Shown one piece after another: positions 52,279 through 60,970 of a stretch of 64,000 nt of DNA. This DNA is from Myxococcota bacterium (GTDB taxonomy: Bacteria; Myxococcota; UBA727; JABDBI01): assembly GCA_040387835.1 (NCBI GenBank), contig JAZKCZ010000002.1:405166-469165 (forward strand). Direction: 5' to 3'. Under the pieces are notes generated by a model. The model was not told the origin of the DNA. It ran no database searches and worked only from the letters and a program-made list of their open reading frames with translations. The translations under genes were made by a program, and so were the position numbers. The stretch's first letter is position 1. Every line of letters begins with the position of its first letter.

Positions 52279-52464
52279 TTAAAGTTCGGTGCAATATCCG
52301 CCTTCAAATTCGATTTTAACGTTCACGGTGGCACTGACTTCTTGAGGTTCAAACATACCGCTCACCATACATGAAGGACAAAAGCCACTTTGAAATATCT
52401 TTCTAGCCGAAGTACCGTCTGTTAATAATCCATCGAGACATAGTTCTTCAGCCTTAACGCAGGG
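52279..52464 (-). pseudogene. SIMPL-domain gene remnant (3' end only)
   Basis: On the minus strand the frame ending with TAA at 52279-52281 reads MFEPQEVSATVNVKIEFEG, then GYCTEL at its end. The intact SIMPL protein at 52647-53420 ends MFETQTVDTNVNVKIEFDG, then GHCL. These are clearly homologous C-termini. The fragment has no proper start (it runs back into the tRNA gene), and an upstream part, CVKAEELCLDGLLTDGTSAR, is not obviously SIMPL-like. It is a truncated, inverted copy of the neighbouring gene's 3' end or of a lost paralog. Confidence 0.7.
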
Positions 52465-52554
52465 TGGCGGAGGAGGTGAGATTCGAACTCACGGTAGAGT
52501 TGCCCCTACGCTGGATTTCAAGTCCAGTGCCTTAAACCGCTCGGCCACCCCTCC
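52465..52554 (-). tRNA. tRNA-Ser (anticodon UGA)
   Basis: 90 nt including an encoded CCA (52465-52467). The acceptor GGAGGGG (5' end at 52554) pairs with CTCCTCC. The anticodon stem CTGGA/TCCAG encloses CTTGAAA, giving anticodon TGA (reads UCA). A long variable arm (CGTAGGGGCAACTCTACCG) is typical of serine tRNAs. The T arm is GTGAG/CTCAC with TTCGAAT. Discriminator base is G, also typical of Ser. Confidence 0.97.
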
Positions 52555-52646
52555 ACGGGATTTGAATGTTGCTTGCCGCGTTTGTTGGCAATTGGCAAGA
52601 GGTTGCCAGACGGAATAAAAAAGTGGCCTGGGCTCGTTGCTGGCTC

Positions 52647-53420
52647 ATGAAAAGAACAAAATTCGCATCAGCTGCTTTATTGCTCTGCCTTGCCCCCGCG
52701 GCATTTGCCGGGCAGGCTTTGGTTGTCGGAAACGGGTCGGTTCAAGCGCCGCCCGACTGTGCTACGGTTGAAATTTCCGTGACATCTGAATGTTATCCAT
52801 CGGCTTTGGCAGCAAGCAACGCCACTGACAAAATGAGCAGAAAGATCTTTGATTTCCTAACAGCCATCCAAGATCCAGCTGACTCGCTCTCAAGCAATGG
52901 CGGATTTACACAATCTTTTGTTCGTTTTGTCACCGACAGCGCTGGCCGTTCTGCTCAAACGTGCCATGGCACATTTCAAAAAATGACCACGATCATCATG
53001 AATGTCCGAAACCTTAAGGGCTTCGAAGCCAAATTTGCTCGTATGCAAGAAAAGGTGTTCGCCGACTTCCAACCTCCGAAGGGCAACACCGAGTCCGCGC
53101 CCATCACTTTCGCAACCATCGGTGCTCCAACCCCAGAGCTATTTCCTGAGCACAAAAAACAAATGGAAATGAAAGCCCGGCGTCTAGCAGTAGAAAATGC
53201 CATTAAGCTATTTGAAGCCACCAAGCCTAAACAGTGCGAGATCACCAACTACCGCATTGCCGAAATCAACGACAACATCGCTTCACGCGCGCCTACCTAC
53301 TCGAACGTCCGAGCAAAGCCAAGCAGTAGTGCATCGACTGCACCCGTTATGTTTGAAACACAAACGGTTGACACCAACGTGAATGTTAAAATCGAATTCG
53401 ACGGCGGCCACTGCCTCTAA
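52647..53420 (+). CDS. SIMPL/DUF541-domain exported protein
   Basis: 257 aa from the ATG at 52647, giving a signal peptide MKRTKFASAALLLCLAPAAFA; the frame is open to 52566 but lacks signals. The mature start, GQALVVGNGSVQAPPDCATVEI, is the first SIMPL strand (commonly VxGxGxVxxxPDxAxVxxxV). The end VNVKIEFDGG matches the usual final strand. SIMPL proteins are periplasmic or outer-membrane-linked and of uncertain role. It is adjacent to tRNA-Ser(UGA), and an inverted remnant of its homolog lies on the other side of that tRNA. Confidence 0.75.
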   Translation: MKRTKFASAALLLCLAPAAFAGQALVVGNGSVQAPPDCATVEISVTSECYPSALAASNATDKMSRKIFDFLTAIQDPADSLSSNGGFTQSFVRFVTDSAGRSAQTCHGTFQKMTTIIMNVRNLKGFEAKFARMQEKVFADFQPPKGNTESAPITFATIGAPTPELFPEHKKQMEMKARRLAVENAIKLFEATKPKQCEITNYRIAEINDNIASRAPTYSNVRAKPSSSASTAPVMFETQTVDTNVNVKIEFDGGHCL

Positions 53421-53464
53421 ATTATGGCGGGATTAAGTCGTGTGTTTCAATGGCTGCAGAATTC

Positions 53465-53971
53465 ATGAAACACACAAAACTGATTGCCTTACTATTCGCA
53501 ATTTCAGCACTTCAAGCACAAGCCGGCGGCTCAACTGAACCCACAGCCGTACCGGTTCCCACAGCCACCGCTGAAAGCCATGGTTGCAACGCCTGCATGA
53601 TCATCGGTGGCATTATCAGCGGCATCGCCGTCGCCTATGGGATCGCTGGCCTGGTTGCTGCTGAGCATTATCACGAACATGATCAAGACTGCTGCTCCGC
53701 CAAACTTTTTTGCAACAATACGTTTTCGTTCCCAGAACGCCGTCAAGAAGTGCAAATCAACATTCCTTTTACTTGCAACGCCCAAGGTCCAGGTGAATTC
53801 CAATTTTGCATCGAAAACCGCGACCATAAAAAAGAACCTAAATGGACATGGCCAGTTGCCATCACAGCCGGTGTGGCTCTAGGCGCAGGATCTATCGCTC
53901 TACTCGGCGCCATCGTTAAAGGCTCCATGGGTTGCTGTGGCGCTCAAGTTCAAGCAACTGCTGCTCAATAA
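53465..53971 (+). CDS. Exported or membrane Cys/His-rich protein, unknown function
   Basis: 168 aa from the ATG at 53465 (MKHTKLIALLFAISALQAQA signal peptide); an earlier ATG at 53450 is also in frame. Two hydrophobic segments (ACMIIGGIISGIAVAYGIAGLVAA and WPVAITAGVALGAGSIALLG, abbreviated) flank a central hydrophilic loop. That loop carries EHYHEHDQDCC and more cysteines, a plausible metal-binding or disulfide patch. No family was recognised. It follows the SIMPL gene by 44 nt and ends just before a terminator. Confidence 0.6.
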   Translation: MKHTKLIALLFAISALQAQAGGSTEPTAVPVPTATAESHGCNACMIIGGIISGIAVAYGIAGLVAAEHYHEHDQDCCSAKLFCNNTFSFPERRQEVQINIPFTCNAQGPGEFQFCIENRDHKKEPKWTWPVAITAGVALGAGSIALLGAIVKGSMGCCGAQVQATAAQ

Positions 53972-53983
53972 CGCCTGAAGACA

Positions 53984-54017
53984 AAAATGCGCACGATTAC
54001 TGATTGGTGCGCATTTT
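53984..54017 (+). terminator. Hairpin terminator
   Basis: AAAATGCGCAC (53984-53994) pairs perfectly with GTGCGCATTTT (54007-54017) around a 12-nt loop and is followed by CATTTC. It lies 13 nt after the stop codon of the preceding gene. Confidence 0.75.
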
Positions 54018-54038
54018 CATTTCTGCTATGATGATTTA

Positions 54039-54434
54039 ATGGATAGAAAATTATATCGTTGCAAACATCAAAATACTTTGGCCGGTGTCTGCGCCGGATT
54101 CGGCAACTACTGGCGTCTTGATCCAAATCTTATTCGCCTCGCTGTTATATTTTTAGCACTTGCTACAGCAATCTTCCCCTTTGCTATTTTATACTTGGTT
54201 TTTTGGGCCGTAATTCCCGAAGAAGAATCCAGCACCATTCATTTTGATAGCCATCGCATCTATCGATCCAGTCGCAACAAAAAGATCGCCGGCGTGTGCG
54301 ACGGCCTGGCTGAGTTCATGAACTGGAGCACCACCGCGGTCAGACTTTGGACCGCCATCATTGCTGTGCTAACCGGCATTGTCCCCTTAGCCACTGCCTA
54401 TCTGGTGGCGTGGTTGATCATCCCGCAAAAATAA
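54039..54434 (+). CDS. Tandem PspC-domain membrane protein
   Basis: 131 aa with two PspC domains in tandem. The first is LYRCKHQNTLAGVCAGFGNYWRLDPNLIRL (as LAGVCAGFGNYWRLDP) with IFPFAILYLVFWAVIPEE. The second is IYRSSRNKKIAGVCDGLAEFMNWSTTAVRLW (as KKIAGVCDGLAEFMN), ending LVAWLIIPQK. PspC acts in membrane stress, partly with PspA; no pspA is adjacent. Each domain has a short membrane helix. Most relatives have one domain, so an internal duplication is likely. Confidence 0.9.
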   Translation: MDRKLYRCKHQNTLAGVCAGFGNYWRLDPNLIRLAVIFLALATAIFPFAILYLVFWAVIPEEESSTIHFDSHRIYRSSRNKKIAGVCDGLAEFMNWSTTAVRLWTAIIAVLTGIVPLATAYLVAWLIIPQK

Positions 54435-54474
54435 TCCATCGACCAAAATCCCTGGGGCGAAGCTAACAATAGAA

Positions 54475-55350
54475 ATGAAAATTCTATTGATGCTAATCGC
54501 CAGTGGCCTGTGTTTCAGCACAGAAGTGGATAACTTTACCGATGTTCATCCACCTCTGGAAGACGGCCGCGAGGGCCTTAATGCGCTGATGGCCGATCAC
54601 ATGAGACAAGCCGTTCAAAACGCAAACCTGGCTGGATCTTGTAACCCATCGGTTATCGAACACAGCCTAATTGCTGAATTCGGTGGCTCCATTGGCCGAA
54701 TGCTTTGGTCTACTTTAGAAAAAGACTTGGAAACCGCCGACCACATCGATCGAAGGCGCTCCGCAGTCGCTGACTCCATCTACGGCGGCGTACATTTTTG
54801 GGACGGCATGTGCCTACACGTTGGCCAACTAGGCTTCACCATGCGCGTCGGCGACAACATTATCGGCTCTGATAAAATCGGTCACTTTTTACATATCGGA
54901 CATCAATACTACCTGAAATCCTACACCTATGCCGGTGGCATTGACGCTGCCATGAGCTACGGCGAATACACCGAACGCACGTACTACGGCCTGCAAACTT
55001 CCGGCGTTTACTCTTATGGCGATTTGGTAGCCGATCTAGAAGGGATGCATTTTTGGCAACGCGTCTTAAACACCGACCTTAAAAAAGGCGTATCGCCCTA
55101 CTTCCAATGTGAAGACAACATTTGGACCCAAATCACTGAGTTCGACTGGGCGGATTATGTAAATCCAGCCTGGGACGAGTCGCTCAACTGCAGCCGCTTC
55201 TCCACCGAACGAATGACCTCAAGCGTTGAGGAACGCATCACCCAAAGAGGCCTCACCTGCCCTGGCAAACCCCATCGATGCGAAGAAATGATTGCCCACT
55301 ATGGCCATTTAAGCCCCAGGCTCATTACGCCAAGGTGCTTCCAACAATAG
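54475..55350 (+). CDS. Exported protein of unknown function
   Basis: 291 aa. The signal is MKILLMLIASGLCFS (short). A recurring pattern GSDKIGHFLHIGHQYY followed by ERTYYGLQTSGVYSYGDLVADLEGM and HFWQRVL resembles a broad group of secreted or membrane-associated proteobacterial proteins with a conserved DKIGHF motif, but no named function was recalled. Histidines and acidic residues in that region could bind metal. A number of cysteines near the end (CPGKPHRCEEM) suggest disulfides. It stands alone between the PspC gene and the Msr gene. Confidence 0.65.
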   Translation: MKILLMLIASGLCFSTEVDNFTDVHPPLEDGREGLNALMADHMRQAVQNANLAGSCNPSVIEHSLIAEFGGSIGRMLWSTLEKDLETADHIDRRRSAVADSIYGGVHFWDGMCLHVGQLGFTMRVGDNIIGSDKIGHFLHIGHQYYLKSYTYAGGIDAAMSYGEYTERTYYGLQTSGVYSYGDLVADLEGMHFWQRVLNTDLKKGVSPYFQCEDNIWTQITEFDWADYVNPAWDESLNCSRFSTERMTSSVEERITQRGLTCPGKPHRCEEMIAHYGHLSPRLITPRCFQQ

Positions 55351-55407
55351 CGTAGAGTCAACCAAGTCGGCTTGCGATCTATTGGTTAAATGTTTTACCT
55401 ATTGTAG

Positions 55408-56436
55408 ATGAGTTTATTTAGAATCTTTTTAGCGGCTCTCTTTATGTTAAGCTTGGGCTCGATGAGCGCGACAAAATATTCAAAACCCAGCGAAGTAGAT
55501 TTGCAGAAAAAACTAACACCCCTGCAATATCAAGTGACCCAAAAGAATGCGACCGAACCGCCCTTTCAAAATGCTTATTGGGATAACCATGATGAAGGCC
55601 TGTTTGTGGATATTACCACAGGAGAGCCCCTATTTAGCTCAAGAGACAAATTTGATTCCGGCACCGGCTGGCCTAGTTTTACCAGACCCGTTGAGTCAAA
55701 TCATGTCAAACAAAAGACGGACAGCACGCTTGGGCTAACCCGCACAGAGGTTCGGTCCCAAATCGGCGACGCGCATCTGGGGCACATATTTAATGACGGG
55801 CCTCTGCCCCAGGGCGTTCGGTACTGCATTAATTCCGCAGCTTTAAAATTCGTTCCGGTGGCCAAGCTGGAGAGCGAAGGCTACGGGCAATATAAAGCGC
55901 TATTTGATCAGCCGAAAGTGAAGATTACACCCATTGCTCAAAACCAATGCACGACTGGCTGCAGCACGAGCTATGAAACAGCTATCTTAGCGGGTGGCTG
56001 CTTTTGGGGCATGGAAGAAATCTTGCGCAAGGTGCCTGGCGTGGTGCAAACGGAAGTGGGCTATACCGGCGGGACGACCAAAAATCCAACTTATGAGCAG
56101 GTAAAAACCGGTAAGACCGGGCATGCGGAGGCTATTCGCATTGTATTTGACCCTCAAAAGCTTTCTTATGAAGATTTGCTCAAAAAGTGGTTTTTTAAGA
56201 TGCATGACTCCAGCACTCTGAATCGGCAAGGCAATGATGTCGGTACCCAATATCGGTCGGCCATTTTCTATCTGTCGCCCGAGCAGCAGAAAATCGCCGC
56301 GCAGGTTAAAAAACAGATTCCGGGGGCTGTGACGGAAATTAAAAGTGCCGGCGACTTTGAGGCCGCGGAGAAGTATCACCAAGAATACTTAAAGAAGAAC
56401 CCCGGCGGTTATACCTGCCACTATCTGAGGCCCTAG
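55408..56436 (+). CDS. Exported MsrB-MsrA methionine sulfoxide reductase fusion
   Basis: Repairs oxidised methionine outside the cytoplasm. 342 aa: signal-like N-terminus ([20 protein letters not shown]), MsrB domain (about 36-155), then MsrA (about 190-342). MsrB has SGTGWPSF and catalytic Cys140 in [11 protein letters not shown]; the two CxxC zinc motifs of many MsrBs are absent. MsrA has the GGCFWG motif with Cys198 as nucleophile, plus GYTGG and later [10 protein letters not shown]. The B-A order is the less usual arrangement. Extracytoplasmic Msr enzymes need a reductant such as a membrane thiol relay, which is not seen here. Confidence 0.92.
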   Translation: MSLFRIFLAALFMLSLGSMSATKYSKPSEVDLQKKLTPLQYQVTQKNATEPPFQNAYWDNHDEGLFVDITTGEPLFSSRDKFDSGTGWPSFTRPVESNHVKQKTDSTLGLTRTEVRSQIGDAHLGHIFNDGPLPQGVRYCINSAALKFVPVAKLESEGYGQYKALFDQPKVKITPIAQNQCTTGCSTSYETAILAGGCFWGMEEILRKVPGVVQTEVGYTGGTTKNPTYEQVKTGKTGHAEAIRIVFDPQKLSYEDLLKKWFFKMHDSSTLNRQGNDVGTQYRSAIFYLSPEQQKIAAQVKKQIPGAVTEIKSAGDFEAAEKYHQEYLKKNPGGYTCHYLRP

Positions 56437-57467
56437 TTAACCTTGGCCCCTTTAGACGCCTCTCTGCACGCATCCACAATCCAGCCAGAAACCAATTTTA
56501 AATCCTCGAAAAAGGGCATGTGCCCTGCGCCCGGGACATCTACAACTCGAATCGCTTGGTTCCTACATAACTTCCAAAAGTCCTCCTGTTCTTTTGGTAG
56601 AACTTTATCTTGTTCGCCCCAATACACTGTGGTTTTGGCGTGAAGTGCGCTCAGGCTCTGAGCGGTTAATAAATCTTTGCTGCTGACGGTAGCCAGCAAG
56701 TGATGCAAAGCAGGTTGTTCAAACTGATTGCGCACCGCGCCTTGATAGACATGCCGCATGAAGCCTCGCGGCGGATTAGCAAAAATGCGCTGAACAAATG
56801 AATCTGCCTGACCGCAATCTCGCAGAGAAAAAATCGATTTCAATTCACTGAACGCTTCTTCGGTCATGGGAGCGCCGGCGGGGGAGCTCAGCACCAGCGC
56901 ATCCACTTGATTACCCGGATACAAAGCCAACAAGCTAGCCGCCAGGCCGCCCATTGAATTGCCGAAAACCACCAAAGGCGATTTGACATCCAAACCAGAC
57001 ACCGCCTCGCAAAGCGCTGCACCCATTTGAGACACGGTCGCATTGGCCACGGTCACACTACCGCCGTGCCCTGGCAAATCGATACCAATCACGCGCTTTA
57101 CTTGCTTAGAAACCGACATCATTAAGTCCGCATAATCGAGGGAACTGGCGCCAAAGCCGTGTAAAACAACTACCGTCGCATCGATCGGCGCCTTAGAGTT
57201 AACCCCGTCAAAGGCCCGCAACGACCCAAACTGCGTAGGCAGCAATCGGGACACAAAACCGCGTCGACTTAAGCAGAACCCGGACCACTGATAGTGCGCT
57301 TCCATGCCCACGCCAATCATATGCCGCCAAACACTGCGACAAACTGGTTTATCAGGCGCCACCTGGGCTGGTATCGTTTGATCAAGCGGCTCTTGTCTGG
57401 GCGTTATCGACATTTTATCAACATGAATGGCTTTAGAGACAAAGTGTGTTGAACTAATACTAGGCAT
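56433..57467 (-). CDS. Alpha/beta-hydrolase, unknown substrate
   Basis: About 344 aa from the ATG at 57467 (MPSISSTHF). No signal peptide. A 90-residue N-terminal stretch of unclear fold is followed by the hydrolase core: [18 protein letters not shown] (oxyanion), [11 protein letters not shown], nucleophile Ser in VFGNSMGG, and catalytic His in [13 protein letters not shown]. Acid Asp lies in WGEQDKVLP. It resembles carboxylic-ester or C-C bond hydrolases; the substrate is unknown. The start overlaps the end of the small upstream gene by 8 bp, so the two form an operon. Confidence 0.8.
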   Translation of the reverse strand: MPSISSTHFVSKAIHVDKMSITPRQEPLDQTIPAQVAPDKPVCRSVWRHMIGVGMEAHYQWSGFCLSRRGFVSRLLPTQFGSLRAFDGVNSKAPIDATVVVLHGFGASSLDYADLMMSVSKQVKRVIGIDLPGHGGSVTVANATVSQMGAALCEAVSGLDVKSPLVVFGNSMGGLAASLLALYPGNQVDALVLSSPAGAPMTEEAFSELKSIFSLRDCGQADSFVQRIFANPPRGFMRHVYQGAVRNQFEQPALHHLLATVSSKDLLTAQSLSALHAKTTVYWGEQDKVLPKEQEDFWKLCRNQAIRVVDVPGAGHMPFFEDLKLVSGWIVDACREASKGAKVN

Positions 57468-57819
57468 TGGCAACTCGGGTAAAAAACTGCGTCACACGGG
57501 CGAGCAATTTATCTGTCAGAGGCTCAGAAGCGATTTCCATCGCAAACCCGGTGCCTTGAGTCGGGATAAAATTGGCACCTTGTTTATCAAACTCGAGCCT
57601 GCCTTCCTTAAACTGCCGCCATTGGACGTGATTTGCAGTCTCTCCCATCCCTTCGAAATGGAGCGGTTCAAAAGTGTCCTTAGGCTGTTCTTGATACCTG
57701 AACCATTGAAATCGCTCACTAGGAGGCCTCGTATCAGGCAAATCCAGCCGCTGCATTTCAAACAAACGGTTGTTGGTATTTTTGAATGAATAGAGGCATT
57801 TTAATTGGTTCGGGAGCAT
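57460..57819 (-). CDS. Small protein of unknown function
   Basis: 119 aa from the ATG at 57819. The sequence contains LYSFKNTNNRLFEMQRLDLP, FRYQEQPKDTFEPLHFEG, and ends [16 protein letters not shown]. It has a beta-rich look in the middle, no membrane helix and no signal peptide. No family was recognised, although a PilZ-like fold cannot be excluded. The overlap (8 bp) with the downstream hydrolase gene, same strand, supports a real gene, and the long frame on the other strand is a shadow. Confidence 0.55.
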   Translation of the reverse strand: MLPNQLKCLYSFKNTNNRLFEMQRLDLPDTRPPSERFQWFRYQEQPKDTFEPLHFEGMGETANHVQWRQFKEGRLEFDKQGANFIPTQGTGFAMEIASEPLTDKLLARVTQFFTRVANA

Positions 57820-57902
57820 CAAGATGAGATACCAGATTAAAATGCATTTTGGCGCACCCGTCAGCTTGAATACGTTGGCTTGCTCAACATATTCTTAACA
57901 TT

Positions 57903-59264
57903 ATGATTCACTTGCAAATAGCGGTTATCGCAGCCATTTCAATTTTAATACCTGCAAACCTTTTTGCATCGCCCCCATACGTCGTTATCAAGCCAAGCAA
58001 CCCTTACTATTATATCAGCGCTGCTGTTACCAACGCACAGGTACCTGCTGGCACTCAGGTCAGCGGTTACGTTATCAATAGCCACGCAAACTTAAGCAAC
58101 GCCAAACTTGCCAAAATGAACTTGCAAGGTGCATTTTTAGCCTATTCGAATCTCACCAAAGCAGATTTCTCCGGCGTTAACATGCAACTTGGCGATATCG
58201 CGTTCGCTCATGCGAGCGGCGCCAACTTCGCTGGCGCAAAACTCTCAGGCACGGCCATGAGCGGCGCCGATCTAACCGGGGCGATTTTTGACAACGCCCA
58301 AGTGTTTTCGGCCCCGGCTGAAAACGCCACTTTCACCCATGCCAGCCTAAAAAAGGTACAGATGGGTTACGCGAACGTTGCAGGGTCGTCCTTCAGGCAT
58401 GCGGATCTAACGGGCGCCAGTATGAGCGGGGTTGCCGCCAACGGCGCGGATTTTTACAAGGCCAATCTCAAAGGCGCAAACTTCACCGGCGCAGACCTCA
58501 GCGGAGCAAAAAACTTTGCCTTTGCTGAGGTCGATAGCACAACCGTGTTCGAAAATACCATCATGCCCGATGGCACGATGAAGAACATGGCTTCGAAAAA
58601 AGTGTTACCAAGTGATGCAGGCAGCGGTGCGCCGGTCTATGTAACGCCCGACAACCCATTTTACATTTTGGTTTCGGTAGGAAACGCCGCTAATTACGAC
58701 AGCATTGTAAAAGGTTACCACCTAAAGCCTTTTGCCAATCTTAGAGGCGCTAATCTTTCCAGCGCCAATTTATCCGGCTCCTCGCTCGCATTTGCAAACC
58801 TAACAGGCGCCAACTTAAATAAGAGCTTTTGCCAGCAAATGAATCTAAACGGCGCACATGCCCAAAAGATTAAACTCAATGGCGCCAAGCTTTCCGGGCT
58901 GTCTGCCACTTTAGGCGATTTTGAAAAGGCGAGTTTTCGAGGCGCGCAAATGCATTTGGTCGCCCTTACTTTTGGCAATTTTCGAAACAGTAATTTTGAG
59001 AAAGCGGACCTCGCCTTTGCCACGTTGAACGGGTCCGATTTTACCGGGGCAAAACTCCGCTACGTGAATCTCGCTAGTACAGATGTTAACGGCGCCAATT
59101 TCACCAACGCCGACATGACAGGCATCAACCTCAGCAACGCGGATTTAACCGGCTCCACCTTAACGGGAGCACTTCTAAAGGAGGCCATTTTTTGCAACAC
59201 CCTCATGCCAGACGGCACCGTGAAAGCCCCCCGTGCCGGCATGTGCCCCGACCAGCCGGAGTGA
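57903..59264 (+). CDS. Exported pentapeptide-repeat protein with internal duplication
   Basis: 453 aa. The signal peptide ends near ILIPANLFA. The rest is built from two similar halves (about 22-240 and 240-453). Each begins with a YxxPxNPxYY-type motif (KPSNPYYYISA; TPDNPFYILVSV). Many A(D/N)LxxA/G pentapeptides follow (ANLSNAKLAKMNLQGAFLA; ANLRGANLSSANLSG), and each half ends MPDG (NTIMPDGTMKNM; NTLMPDGTVKAP). Such repeats fold as a right-handed quadrilateral beta-helix. Some relatives mimic DNA and protect gyrase, but export makes a cell-surface role more likely. Confidence 0.85.
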   Translation: MIHLQIAVIAAISILIPANLFASPPYVVIKPSNPYYYISAAVTNAQVPAGTQVSGYVINSHANLSNAKLAKMNLQGAFLAYSNLTKADFSGVNMQLGDIAFAHASGANFAGAKLSGTAMSGADLTGAIFDNAQVFSAPAENATFTHASLKKVQMGYANVAGSSFRHADLTGASMSGVAANGADFYKANLKGANFTGADLSGAKNFAFAEVDSTTVFENTIMPDGTMKNMASKKVLPSDAGSGAPVYVTPDNPFYILVSVGNAANYDSIVKGYHLKPFANLRGANLSSANLSGSSLAFANLTGANLNKSFCQQMNLNGAHAQKIKLNGAKLSGLSATLGDFEKASFRGAQMHLVALTFGNFRNSNFEKADLAFATLNGSDFTGAKLRYVNLASTDVNGANFTNADMTGINLSNADLTGSTLTGALLKEAIFCNTLMPDGTVKAPRAGMCPDQPE

Positions 59265-59319
59265 CCTTTGTTTACTCAGTAATAGTTGATTCTACAAATT
59301 TCAGATATATAGAGAAACT

Positions 59320-60240
59320 ATGGAGGAGCAGACAAACAAACCTTGGCAAGCTGAAAATATCGTTACTGCAGAGCTGGCAACGTTGTTAATTAGTCAACAA
59401 TTTCCCAAACTAACGGTAGACACCATCCTACCCATGGGTGCCGGCTGGGACAACACGGCTTATTTGGTCAATCAAAACTTAGTCTTCCGATTTCCAAGAA
59501 GACAGATTGCCGTCGATTTAATGACGCATGAATCACGGGTCTTAACGCAGATCGCCCATCGATTGCCCCTGCCCGTGCCACTGCCTATTTATATTGGTCA
59601 GGCGTCTACTCATTTTCCGTGGCCCTTTAGCGGGTACACCCTCCTGCCCGGGCAGACCGCATGTGAGGCGGCCTTGAGCGCGAATGAGCGCGTGGCTGCC
59701 GCGAAGCCTTTGGCTGAGTTTCTAAAAGCATTGCACAGCATAACACCACCCAAAGAAGCCCCGGCGGATACTTTAGGCCGCGCGGACCCCAAATTACGTT
59801 GGGGAAGAACGCTTGCGCAGCTTAATAAAATCAACACGCTGCAAATATTCGCCAATATGAAGCCGCTCTTTCGGCAGCTGGAAGAACTCAAAGACCTCCA
59901 GGAGCTTGAACTTTCCCCGAACCAAAATGTGCTCTGCCATGGAGATTTATACGCCAGGCATATACTCATCGCAACAAATCGAACTCCCTGCGGTATCATC
60001 GACTGGGGCGATGTGCATATTGGCAACCGCGCGGTGGATTTATCGTTGGCATTCGCATTTCTACCTCCAGCGGGCCGCGAGATATTTTTTGAGTATTATG
60101 GAACAGTAGATCGACTGACCTTAAGATTAGCGCAGTTGAGAGCTTTATTCAGCCTGGCAACGCTTTTAGTATTTAGCCATGACATCAAAGAGGAAGCGCT
60201 TTTCAATGAGGCGCATTGGTCTTTGGGAATGATTAAGTGA
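59320..60240 (+). CDS. APH-family phosphotransferase (aminoglycoside/macrolide kinase-like)
   Basis: 306 aa. It has the N-terminal lobe with GAGWDNTAYLVNQNLVFRFPR (abbreviated as GAGWDNTAYLV), the catalytic loop LCHGDLYARHILI and the metal-binding IIDWGDVHIGNRAVDLS. These are shared by aminoglycoside and macrolide phosphotransferases and by many housekeeping small-molecule kinases. Substrate cannot be told; clinical resistance is not implied. It is followed by pirin 14 nt downstream on the same strand. Confidence 0.88.
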   Translation: MEEQTNKPWQAENIVTAELATLLISQQFPKLTVDTILPMGAGWDNTAYLVNQNLVFRFPRRQIAVDLMTHESRVLTQIAHRLPLPVPLPIYIGQASTHFPWPFSGYTLLPGQTACEAALSANERVAAAKPLAEFLKALHSITPPKEAPADTLGRADPKLRWGRTLAQLNKINTLQIFANMKPLFRQLEELKDLQELELSPNQNVLCHGDLYARHILIATNRTPCGIIDWGDVHIGNRAVDLSLAFAFLPPAGREIFFEYYGTVDRLTLRLAQLRALFSLATLLVFSHDIKEEALFNEAHWSLGMIK

Positions 60241-60253
60241 TACGCTTGCCCCA

Positions 60254-60952
60254 ATGATCCAACTTCGAAAATCAAACGACCGAGGTCATGCCAAACATGG
60301 GTGGCTCGATACTTACTACACATTCTCCTTCGCCAACTACCATGATCCCAAATTTGTGGGCTTCCGCGATTTGCTGGTCATCAATGAAGATCGCATCCAA
60401 CCGGGGCAAGGTTTTGGAAAACACCCTCATGAGAACATGGAGATTATTACCTACATTCTGGAGGGCGAGCTGGAGCATAAAGACAGCATGGGCACTGGCT
60501 CCGTGATTCGCCCTGGCGATATTCAACGCATGAGCGCCGGCACTGGCGTTATCCATAGCGAGTTTAATCATTCACAAACGCAAATGGTTCATCTGCTACA
60601 GATTTGGATCACGCCGCAACAAAAGGGCATAAAACCTGGCTACGAAGAGAAGCGCTTTTCGACCGATGAAAAAAAGAACCGTTTAAAGCTGGTCGCTTCA
60701 CCCACGGGTGAAGATGGTTCAGTAACGATTCATCAAGATGTGAAACTTTACGTGACCCTCTTGGAAAGCAGTCAAAAAGTGGAGCATCTCTTTGCACTTG
60801 GCCGCCATGGCTGGATACAAGTCGCGCGGGGCGGCGTTAAGTTAAATGAGCAAATTTTAGAAGCAGGTGACGGGGCCGCTATTAGCGGCGAGCCTCAAAT
60901 CGAACTAATCGCCGATAAGGCGTCAGAAGTACTACTATTTGACTTGGTCTGA
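60254..60952 (+). CDS. Pirin-like bicupin (YhhW type)
   Basis: 232 aa. The iron-site residues are His57 and His59 in GKHPHENMEII, and His101 and Glu103 in GVIHSEFNH, so the N-terminal cupin should be metallated. The opening RKSNDRGHAKHGWLDTYYTFSFA and QIWITPQQKGIKPGYEEK are the YhhW signatures. Bacterial pirins of this kind act as quercetin dioxygenases in vitro; the natural role is unclear. It follows the APH-like gene and is convergent with the 665-aa gene. Confidence 0.93.
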   Translation: MIQLRKSNDRGHAKHGWLDTYYTFSFANYHDPKFVGFRDLLVINEDRIQPGQGFGKHPHENMEIITYILEGELEHKDSMGTGSVIRPGDIQRMSAGTGVIHSEFNHSQTQMVHLLQIWITPQQKGIKPGYEEKRFSTDEKKNRLKLVASPTGEDGSVTIHQDVKLYVTLLESSQKVEHLFALGRHGWIQVARGGVKLNEQILEAGDGAAISGEPQIELIADKASEVLLFDLV

Positions 60953-60970
60953 CACTTGGCACATGGCCTC

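Noticed and set aside
57427-57789. 120-aa plus-strand ORF opposite the small 119-aa gene
   Set aside because: The minus-strand frame overlaps the hydrolase start in an operon-like way and is the more credible gene.
59320-60240. Antibiotic-resistance gene
   Set aside because: The APH fold is shared by many housekeeping small-molecule kinases, and nothing in the context indicates resistance.
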